DNA of 64,000 nucleotides from Macrostomum hystrix (taxonomy: Eukaryota; Platyhelminthes; Macrostomidae). Numbering within the stretch: the first letter of the stretch is position 1; every line of letters begins with the position of its first letter. The stretch spans positions 9,496,001 through 9,560,000 of the forward strand of contig CATNEN010000038.1 of NCBI GenBank assembly GCA_950097015.1. The letters are read 5' to 3'. Both the position numbers and the translations under genes were made by a program. Positions 56,127 to 64,000 of the stretch are shown piece by piece. The notes below the pieces were generated by a model. The model was not told the origin of the DNA. It did no database searches and worked only from the letters and a program-made list of their open reading frames with translations.

Positions 56127-56140
56127 AATAAAGCTTTATT
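56127..56140. terminator. Palindromic poly(A) signal AATAAAGCTTTATT
   Basis: AATAAA on the plus strand (56127-56132) serves NELF-B about 225 bp after its stop. The adjoining TTTATT (56135-56140) reads AATAAA on the minus strand, about 440 bp past the stop of the small minus-strand ORF. One 14-bp palindrome could end both convergent transcripts. Confidence 0.6.
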
Positions 56141-56259
56141 ATTCAAGTTAAATATGGTAGTTTTAATTTATGCGTAAATGTACGCTTGTAAGTTAACCAG
56201 TACTTAATTTTTTTACTTTCTACTTCATTATTTTTTTACTACTACTTTAGCAACTGTTA

Positions 56260-56360
56260 GGCGGACCTGAAGTAACTCACAAGAGGAAGGAACATTCTCA
56301 CCTGATGTAACTCACAGGTGGAACATTCACACCTGATGTAACTCACAGGTACTGATGTAG
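56260..56360. repeat. About 31-bp tandem repeat, three imperfect copies
   Basis: The block ACCTGATGTAACTCACAGGT recurs with a GGAACATTC spacer. Each copy has self-complementary ends (ACCTG and CAGGT). Confidence 0.7.
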
Positions 56361-56582
56361 CTACTGTTGTATACATATATTTAGCCAGTCTAACATGTTT
56401 TGATGCAGTATTACCTTTTGCGCGAAGATATGAGTAAGGAATTTGAGCAATTTTCGCGTATTAATCGGCTTTGCAATGGCTGTCTCGGAATTCCAAGGCG
56501 GGTTTCTACTTAAAAAGCCGTCCTATTTCTCTCAATTCTGAGAGGTCTAGTCGGCTTTCGCGCCTGTTTTGACGAAAAAATT

Positions 56583-56825
56583 CTAGATAAAACTAATCCC
56601 GGTCTGATTAGCGGCTTCGGGTCGCTCCCTTTGTTGCAACAGCTTGAAGTCACGTGCTTTGTTTTGCTGCATCTGCAATCCGTCTGCTGCATACATATCG
56701 CGTGTACTTGTTAGCCATTTTCGCTGCACTTCTAGTTGCTTTTGCACTAACATTGCCACTGACTTCTTGAACTGACTTAGACTTACAACCTCGGCGACTG
56801 CGACTTCACCGTTCACCGCCTCCAT
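56583..56825 (-). CDS. Possible small protein (80 aa), uncharacterised, helical
   Basis: An ATG in a good context (CCACAATGG) opens an 80-codon frame ending in TAG. Residues 15-70 are rich in Gln, Lys, Arg and Leu, with a coiled-coil-like pattern (QFKKSVAMLVQKQLEVQRKW and following). The composition looks coding rather than random, and a poly(A) signal is shared with NELF-B. A strong GTAAGT occurs after codon 13, so this may instead be a first exon whose downstream exons I have not identified. No family is recognised. Confidence 0.4.
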   Translation of the reverse strand: MEAVNGEVAVAEVVSLSQFKKSVAMLVQKQLEVQRKWLTSTRDMYAADGLQMQQNKARDFKLLQQRERPEAANQTGISFI

Positions 56826-56829
56826 TGTG

Positions 56830-57370
56830 GTGTTTACTGACTAATCCCAATGGATGGGCCCATTGTGCTCACAGTCCTACCGCCTACTCACTGATAACTA
56901 TCTGTAGCAGCCTGGTGCCCGTGGCCGGATATGGCGGCTGTGAACAACTCATAATGCACTGCATTCTGTTTCATGTCCATCCGCCGTTGTCTGTGCTTTT
57001 GTGATTCTTGCCCTTGTCCTGCCTTAAAGGACGCCCGTCGACATTAAATAACTTGCTTGTCTTCTAAGACTGCTTTGTTCATTGCGCCAGCCTGCAGTCA
57101 AGCTGCAGAGAATGTCTTTGATAACTGCATGTCGAGTGGCTTCCTCGAATCGTCCCTAGTGTCTGCTAGAATTAGCCTTTTCTGATTGGCTGCCGAGCCC
57201 ATTCCATGCGAGCAAGAGCATTCCGCGGTAGACACCCCCGCACAGCGACGACAACCCCTCAGCTGTCTAGGCCGTAAATGCCGGTTCAAAGCTCTCCCAG
57301 CTCGTTTATATCGTCTCTGCAAGACTCCACCATCACATGAAGGAGCACTCAACACTCGCCCAGCTCTAGT
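56830..57370. other. Intergenic space between the 80-aa ORF and the GPCR
   Basis: This should hold the promoter of the minus-strand small ORF and the 5' region of the GPCR gene. No repeat or extra exon was recognised. Confidence 0.35.
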
Positions 57371-57375
57371 CTGAT

Positions 57376-58746
57376 ATGCCGACCTTGCTCTCCACCCAGT
57401 GGTTCATCGCCGTCAACAACGCCTCCGACTACGAGGCCATCGCCACCTACGGCTCCGGCTGCAGCAACCTCAGCAGCCGACGCCAGCCCAGCGGCCAGGA
57501 GACCGCCCGCCACCTCTTCCTGCCCGCCATCGCGGCTGTAAATGTCGTCATCAACCTGTGGGGCTTGGCCCTTTGCCAGCAGCAGCTGGCAGACCGCCGC
57601 GGGGCCAGCCGTCGCGGCGGCTGCCGGCGCCTTCAGGAGGGCGTTCGCACCAACCTGCGCCTGCTGCTGCGCCTTGCCACCGCTGAGGTCGGCTTTAACA
57701 CGGCGCTGTGCGTTCACTTCATCACCTGCTTCATCTGCGTCACAAGCGGAGTTATAGTTGCCTCGACCGGCCTTGCCCGCCTGTTTGCCTTCCTAATGAG
57801 CTTCAGCGCGCCTCTCATGGTTGGCTTCCAGTGCGTGCGCAACTGGTCCGTGGTGTTCATCGCCCTGCTCCGCCTCACCGCCGTCCTGTCGCCTCACCGC
57901 CATTTCCCGCTTTGGAGCCGCCGCATCAACTGGCCGGTGTTCCCGCTGGCCGCCCTGCTGCTCTTTCTCGTTGGCCTGCCGCGCGGCTTCGAATTCGTCT
58001 ACCTGTACTGCAGCGACACTGGGCAGTTTGTGGACCAGGTGCCCTCGGAGCTGATGCAGAGCTCCGCCTACTCGGTCGGCTACCTGCTGGTGCTGCTGTT
58101 CGCCGTGCAATCTGGCGGCCCCATCATCCTCGTGCTAGTCTCCTCCGTGCTAATCTCATCGGCGATTGTCCGGCCGCGTGGACGTCGACACCTTCGCCGC
58201 TCCACCCAGGCGAACGCGCAGATCAACCGCACCGTCATCGCCCTGTCCTGCGTGTTCTTCATGTTCGAGTTCCCTACCTTCCTGTCCAAGCTTGACGCTG
58301 TGCTGAACATCTTGGACCCGGAGGGTCCGATGAGCAACGGCCTGCTCGTGTCGGCCAACCTGATGACCGCCCTGGACTCATCTATGAACTTTTTCATCTA
58401 CATCCTGGCCAACCGAAGTCTGCAGGCGAAGCTTCAGCAGCGCTTCGGCCGAGCCTGCTGCGGCTGCTACCAGTCGGCGAGCTTGGCCGGAGCCGAGGCG
58501 GCTCTGCCACTGCGTCGTCGCAGGCGCTACTGCAACAGAGCCTCTGCTGGCAACGAGGACGCCTGGGAGCGCTTCGACGGCACCTGCGGCGACTGCGCAG
58601 GCATTGCAGCCACCAGGGACAGCGTTCGCGTCATTGCAACGTCCTCGCTGTGGACGAACGGCAGCCAGGAGGAGGCGGACCCGGCAGCCGGCCGTCCGCC
58701 CTGCCTCGTGACAGTTCAGGCCTGCACTATTGAGGTCGAGCTTTGA
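57376..58746 (+). CDS. Orphan rhodopsin-family (class A) G-protein-coupled receptor, intronless
   Basis: A single 456-codon frame with seven hydrophobic segments: about residues 46-67, 95-123, 133-170, 186-203, 235-265, 283-304 and 325-345. Two N-glycosylation sequons (N15, N31) lie in the short N-terminus. TM3 ends in LLRLTAVLSPHRHF, where the usual D/E-R-Y acid and Tyr are replaced by Leu. TM6 has FFMFEFP with the conserved Pro. TM7 has DSSMNFFIY, a variant of N-P-x-x-Y without the Pro, followed by an NRSLQAKLQQRF helix 8 and a CCGC possible palmitoylation site. The general look, including the R-N-W before TM3's end, resembles invertebrate FMRFamide/peptide-type receptors. The ligand is unknown. 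GC-rich third positions match NELF-B and Tra2. Confidence 0.9.
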   Translation: MPTLLSTQWFIAVNNASDYEAIATYGSGCSNLSSRRQPSGQETARHLFLPAIAAVNVVINLWGLALCQQQLADRRGASRRGGCRRLQEGVRTNLRLLLRLATAEVGFNTALCVHFITCFICVTSGVIVASTGLARLFAFLMSFSAPLMVGFQCVRNWSVVFIALLRLTAVLSPHRHFPLWSRRINWPVFPLAALLLFLVGLPRGFEFVYLYCSDTGQFVDQVPSELMQSSAYSVGYLLVLLFAVQSGGPIILVLVSSVLISSAIVRPRGRRHLRRSTQANAQINRTVIALSCVFFMFEFPTFLSKLDAVLNILDPEGPMSNGLLVSANLMTALDSSMNFFIYILANRSLQAKLQQRFGRACCGCYQSASLAGAEAALPLRRRRRYCNRASAGNEDAWERFDGTCGDCAGIAATRDSVRVIATSSLWTNGSQEEADPAAGRPPCLVTVQACTIEVEL

Positions 58747-58749
58747 ACA

Positions 58750-59655
58750 GCTGCAGCTACCGCTGAATGACTTCCTCGTGAATGAAAGAACATGGGAGGG
58801 CCGAAAATTGGCAACTGAATAATGCAGATCGCATAGCCTGCCCTGCAGTACTGAAAATATTCATCAATGGGCTATTCGCATTCGTACTGCAGCAGGTATA
58901 TAGACTCGATTGACATCCATGCATAACATTTTACCATTACTCCAGCGATGCCCGATCCGATTATGACTGACTGGCGACACTTTTGCATGATGCCTTCTGT
59001 CAGTTGGCAGCCACTGAGCTGCCAATGTTGTTGCGTACAGTATGACACTCGCCTTGCAATTACACTCCATGAGGCTATGAACCTTTGAAAGGGGAGTTAT
59101 GTATTTGTGATGTTTATTTCACAATAAATAAATGCCCGAATGTACTTGTACGCACTAGGTTATGCTTATTGTTGTGCATTCGACTAAATAAATCCAGATA
59201 AATTGTTTTCAATTTCATTAACTATAATATAGTTTGTTCAGCCGTACTGTGGGAGCATGATAATAATATTCGGCAAGTGACTTTACCTGTCCATGTATAT
59301 AATAAAACAATTTATGTTATAATAACAAAGACCTGCTTTTTGTTAATCTCAGACTTAATTATGACTAACTTGATGTCCTTTGGCCAATGAAAGCAGCTCA
59401 CGGGGCGAACTCTTAGCTGCCTTGCTAAACCGTGCGCCCTCATCAACTTAATTGGGCAACCTGCCGGCAGTTCATCCGCCCAGGTAGAATTCGCTATTAG
59501 TTGTGAAATTTGTCGTTTTTTAATTTCCTTCAAGCCCTCCAATGTGTGGATTTTATTGTCTGTCCGTGTAGTTTTGCCACTACCCGCATGCGTTTTCAAT
59601 TGTGTAAACATTATTTTAATCTAAATAGTCAATTGCGAAGCTTTGTCTGTTTCGC
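58750..59655. other. 3' flank of the GPCR and intergenic sequence
   Basis: AATAAA at 59123-59128 is the likely poly(A) site of the GPCR. The remainder is AT-rich with short ORFs only. Confidence 0.4.
59123..59128 (+). terminator. Probable poly(A) signal of the GPCR gene
   Basis: AATAAA (overlapping a second AATAAA) lies about 375 bp downstream of the GPCR stop. Confidence 0.5.
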
Positions 59656-59659
59656 GTCC

Positions 59660-59803
59660 ATGGGTGGGTCTTTTAAGATTTTTGGCAACTATAGCGTAGA
59701 AAACACTCCAGCTGCTGAGGGAACCTCACATTGCTCGTCCACAACCTCCAACTCTTCTGTTATCAATCAGGCCCTGAAACCCAATCCTTCCATCAGGCCC
59801 TGA
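59660..59803 (+). CDS. Possible short ORF or first coding exon running into a minisatellite
   Basis: An ATG in a good context (GCGTCCATGG) opens 47 codons beginning MGGSFKIFGNYSVENTPAAE, rich in Ser/Thr/Asn, and ending ALKPNPSIRP with a stop inside the second unit of the minisatellite. The N-terminal Met-Gly could be myristoylated. A spliced continuation is possible but no convincing donor is seen. It may be chance. Confidence 0.2.
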   Translation: MGGSFKIFGNYSVENTPAAEGTSHCSSTTSNSSVINQALKPNPSIRP

Positions 59804-62445
59804 AACCCAATCCTTCCATCAGGCTCTGAAACCCAATCCTTCCATCAGGCCCTGAAACCCAATCCTTCCATCAGGCTCTGAAACCCAATCCTTCCATCAG
59901 GCTCTGAAACCCAATCCTTCCATCAGGCCCTGAAACCCAATCCTTCCATCAGGCCCTGAAACCCAATCCTTCCATTAGGCCCTGAAACCCAATCCTTCCA
60001 TCAGGCTTTGAAACCCAATCCTTCCATCAGGCCCTGAAACCCAATCCTTCCATCAGGCCCTGAAACCCAATCCTTCCATTAGGCCCTGAAACCCAATCCT
60101 TCCATCATGCCCTGAAACCCAATCCTTCCATCATGCCCTGAAACCCAATCCTTCCATTAGGCCCTGAAACCCAATCCTTCCATTAGGCTCTGAAACCCAA
60201 TCCTTCCATCATGCCCTGAAACCCAATCCTTACATCAGGCCCTGAAACCCAATCCTTCCATCAGGCCCTGAAACCCAATCCTTCCATCATGCCCTGAAAC
60301 CCAATCCTTACATCAGGCTCTGAAACCCAATCCTTCCATCAGGCTCTGAAACCCAATCCATCCATCAGGCCCTGAAACCCAATCCTTCCATCAGGCCCTG
60401 AAACCCAATCCTTCCATCAGGCCCTGAAACCCAATCCTTCCATCAGGCTCTGAAACCCAATCCTTCCATCAGGCCCTGAAACCCAATCCTTCCATCATGC
60501 CCTGAAACCCAATCCTTCCATCATGCCCTGAAACCCAATCCTTCCATCAGGCTCTGAAACCCAATCCTTCCATCAGGCCCTGAAACCCAATCCTTCCATC
60601 AGGCTCTGAAACCCAATCCTTCCATCAGGCCCTGAAACCCAATCCTTACATCAGGCTCTGAAACCCAATCCTTCCATCATGCCCTGAAACCCAATCCTTA
60701 CATCAGGCCCTGAAACCCAATCCTTCCATCAGGCTTTGAAACCCAATCCTTCCATCATGCCCTGAAACCCAATCCTTCCATCAGGCTCTGAAACCCAATC
60801 CTTCCATCAGGCCCTGAAACCCAATCCTTACATCAGGCTCTGAAACCCAATCCTTCCATCAGGCTTTGAAACCCAATCCTTCCATCAGGCCCTGAAACCC
60901 AATCCTTCCATCATGCCCTGAAACCCAATCCTTCCATCAGGCCCTGAAACCCAATCCTTACATCAGGCCCTGAAACCCAATCCTTCCATCAGGCTCTGAA
61001 ACCCAATCCTTCCATCAGGCCCTGAAACCCAATCCTTCCATCAGGCTCTGAAACCCAATCCTTCCATCAGGCTCTGAAACCCAATCCTTCCATCAGGCCC
61101 TGAAACCCAATCCTTCCATCAGGCTTTGAAACCCAATCCTTCCATCAGGCTCTGAAACCCAATCCTTCCATCAGGCTCTGAAACCCAATCCTTCCATCAG
61201 GCCCTGAAACCCAATCCTTCCATCAGGCTTTGAAACCCAATCCTTCCATCAGGCTTTGAAACCCAATCCTTCCATCAGGCCCTGAAACCCAATCCTTACA
61301 TCAGGCTCTGAAACCCAATCCTTCCATCAGGCCCTGAAACCCAATCCTTCCATCAGGCCCTGAAACCAAATTCTTCCATCAGGCCCTGAAACCCAATCCT
61401 TCCATCAGGCCCTGAAACCCAATCCTTACATCAGGCCCTGAAACCCAATCCTTCCATCAGGCCCTGAAACCCAATCCTTACATCAGGCCCTGAAACCCAA
61501 TCCTTCCATCAGGCCCTGAAACCCAATCCTTCCATCAGGCCCTGAAACCCAATCCTTCCATCAGGCCCTGAAACCCAATCCTTACATCAGGCCCTGAAAC
61601 CCAATCCTTCCATCAGGCCCTGAAACCCAATCCTTCCATCAGGCCCTGAAACCCAATCCTTCCATCAGGCCCTGAAACCCAATCCTTCCATCATGCCCTG
61701 AAACCCAATCCTTACATCAGGCTCTGAAACCCAATCCTTCCATCATGCCCTGAAACCCAATCCTTCCATCAGGCTCTGAAACCCAATCCTTCCATCAGGC
61801 TCTGAAACCCAATCCTTCCATCATGCCCTGAAACCCAATCCTTCCATCAGGCTCTGAAACCCAATCCTTCCATCAGGCTCTGAAACCCAATCCTTCCATC
61901 ATGCCCTGAAACCCAATCCTTCCATCAGGCTCTGAAACCCAATCCTTCCATCATGCCCTGAAACCCAATCCTTCCATCAGGCTCTGAAACCCAATCCTTC
62001 CATCATGCCCTGAAACCCAATCTGTCAGGCCCTGAAACCCAATCCTTCCATCAGGCTCTGAAACCCAATCCTTCCATCATGCCCTGAAACCCAATCCTTC
62101 CATCATGCCCTGAAACCCAATCCTTCCATCAGGCTCTGAAACCCAATCCTTCCATCATGCCCTGAAACCCAATCCTTCCATCATGCCCTGAAACCCAATC
62201 CTTCCATCAGGCTCTGAAACCCAATCCTTCCATCATGCCCTGAAACCCAATCTGTCAGGCCCTGAAACCCAATCCTTCCATCAGGCCCTGAAACCCAATC
62301 CTTCCATCAGGCCCTGAAACCCAATCCTTCCATCAGGCCCTGAAACCCAATCCTTCCATCAGGCTCTGAAACCCAATCCTTCCATCATGCCCTGAAACCC
62401 AATCCTTCCATCATGCCCTGAAACCCAATCTGTCAGGCCCTGAAT
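59766..62445 (+). repeat. 26-bp minisatellite, about 100 copies
   Basis: Each unit contains CCCTGAAACCCAATCCTTCC followed by ATCAGG. Common variants are GGCTCTG for GGCCCTG, ATCATG for ATCAGG, and TTACATC for TTCCATC. Three shortened units (AATCTGTCAGG) occur near 62020, 62250 and 62428. The plus-strand unit looks like a 3' splice site (pyrimidine-rich CCAATCCTTCCATCAG). The array may lie in an intron of an unrecognised gene. Confidence 0.96.
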
Positions 62446-63265
62446 CAACCATTCAACCAAATTGATTGAATGGGCCCTACTCATTGTGAGCTATTGGAGA
62501 GGACAAAAGCCAGCTTTCATTTGTTCATATTTTGTCTGAATCAAAAGAAATTCAATTAAAAATATATAATTCGAAATATAACCATGCAAGTTACTTAAAC
62601 AACGCCCACTGGGCGCGGACATTACAGCCGTGAGCGAAAATCACCTACTGCTAAGATATTTCCTTTATCTGCTTTCAACTAAATCAATTCGAGCCAATGA
62701 TTTAGCCTAATTAGGTTGGGAAGGAAATGCTGCTTAGGCTGCTCTCAGCAGATCGGACGCGGTTAATCCTAAATCTGAAATTGGACTTCGTCCTAGATTC
62801 TATTTCTGCGGCATTCGGTCGCAGTTTGCCGGCCAACTGAAGTGTCCAGGTGTTTTAACGGCAATTGCTGCAATTTGGACCACTTTTGCGTATTACCTTT
62901 TCTTGAAGAGATCTACAAGCAATCAAGATAAGAATTATCCCCTTCTAGTCTTATAGGAGTATAACAAGAATGCTAAAACACCGGAAATTTTTGTTAATTA
63001 CTAATCATCAGCTACCAGATTCCAAAGAAAATAGGCCCCGCTCTCAGATAAGCAACTCGTGATACAGAGGAAAATATGCATTTGTAAGAATTCCCACATT
63101 CAATCAACTGAAATACCTGAGAATTATTAGTTCAATTAATTATTGACAATCAGGCAGTTTTAATTGAGAACTGTTCAAATTTCTTGTAGTTTTCAATTAA
63201 CATCTCTCAAAGACGTGAACATTTCCTGCAATTTTGAATACTGAAAAAGGTAATTAAGAACAAAA
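62446..63265. other. Sequence between two minisatellites; nothing recognised
   Basis: AT-rich, short ORFs only, no SINE copy seen. Confidence 0.4.
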
Positions 63266-63269
63266 TACA

Positions 63270-64000
63270 CAAGGCTGTGTTTTGTTAGGTTTCAGCGCTG
63301 TGTTTTGGTATGTTTCAAGGCTGTGTTTGGTAGGTTTCAGGGCTGTGTTTTGTTAGGTTTCAGCGCTGTGTTTTGGTATGTTTCAGGGCTGTGTTTGGTA
63401 GGTTTCAGGGCTGTGTTTGGTAGGTTTCAGGGCTGTGTTTTGGTATGTTTCAGGGCTGTGTTTTGGTATGTTTCAGGGCTGTGTTTTGTTTGATTTCAGG
63501 GCTGTGTTTTGGTATGTTTCAGGGCTGTGTTTGGTAGGTTTCAGGGCTGTGTTTTGTTAGGTTTCAGGGCTGTGTTTTGTTAGGTTTCAGGGCTGTGTTT
63601 GGTATGTTTCAGGGCTGTGTTTTGGTATGTTTCAGGGCTGTGTTTTGGTATGTTTCAGGGCTGTGTTTGGTAGGTTTCAGGGCTGTGTTTGGTATGTTTC
63701 AGGGCTGTGTTTGGTAGGTTTCAGGGCTGTGTTTGGTAGGTTTCAGGGCTGTGTTTTGTTAGGTTTCAGGGCTGTGTTTTGTTAGGTTTCAGTGCTGTGT
63801 TTTGATATGTTTCAGGGCTGTGTTTTGTTAGGTTTCAGGGCTATGCTTTGGTATGTTTCAGGGCTGTGCTTTGGTATGTTTCAGGACTGTGTTTTGGTAT
63901 GTTTCAGGGCTGTGTTTTGTTAGGTTTCAGGGCTGTGTTTGGTAGGTTTCAGGGCTGTGTTTTGTTAGGTTTCAGGGCTGTGTTTGGTAGGTTTCAGGGC
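63270..64000 (+). repeat. 22- to 23-bp minisatellite running off the window end
   Basis: About 33 copies of GGCTGTGTTTTGGTATGTTT plus CAG, with GGTAGG and GTTAGG variants. Each unit contains both a 5'-splice-like GTATGT or GTAGGT and a 3'-splice-like TTTCAG. The array continues past the window end. Confidence 0.95.

Noticed and set aside
59766-62445. CRISPR-like array of regularly spaced repeats
   Set aside because: The units abut directly without unique spacers, in animal DNA; it is a simple minisatellite.

Overview
This is a window of animal nuclear DNA. Every multi-exon gene here uses GT/AG introns with AATAAA-type poly(A) signals, and the gene set is metazoan: kringle modules, cadherin repeats, Tra2, NELF-B and a rhodopsin-type GPCR. 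Short introns mixed with repeat-swollen ones, many tRNA-derived SINEs and long minisatellites suggest an invertebrate, perhaps a spiralian such as a free-living flatworm. The lineage is an inference from general style, not from a diagnostic sequence.

Layout. (1) 2.5-8.3 kb and 10.9-15.0 kb, + strand: two tandem paralogous genes. Each encodes a signal peptide, six kringle domains, one membrane span and a cytoplasmic tail. The exons match one for one, but the tails are unrelated (one Gly-rich, one basic/Pro/Gln-rich). (2) 17.1-29.3 kb, - strand: a 13-exon protocadherin-like gene of about 1,439 codons, with minisatellites in two introns. (3) 29.3-36.7 kb: a gene-poor, partly AT-rich stretch with SINEs, decayed Merlin-like and Crypton-like DNA transposons, and perfect inverted repeats. 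(4) 36.75-38.8 kb, +: the splicing regulator transformer-2 (first exon not found), with a 28-bp minisatellite in its last intron. (5) 41.4-55.9 kb, +: NELF-B in five exons. Its second intron (6.7 kb) is almost entirely a 20-bp minisatellite with a 3,010-bp higher-order duplication. (6) 56.6-56.8 kb, -: a possible small gene that may share a palindromic poly(A) signal with NELF-B. (7) 57.4-58.7 kb, +: an intronless orphan GPCR. (8) 59.7-62.4 kb and 63.3 kb to the window end: two more large minisatellites.

The exon models were built by hand from splice sites and reading phase. Each closes to a whole number of codons: 990, 799, 1440 and 705 including stop for kringle gene 1, kringle gene 2, cadherin and NELF-B. 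The genes do not form an obvious pathway. Tra2 and NELF-B both act on nuclear gene expression and lie 2.6 kb apart, which may be chance. The most distinctive property of the window is how minisatellites fill introns, often with a unit carrying a 3'-splice-site-like YAG. Two abundant SINE families (A and B) account for most remaining recognisable repeats.
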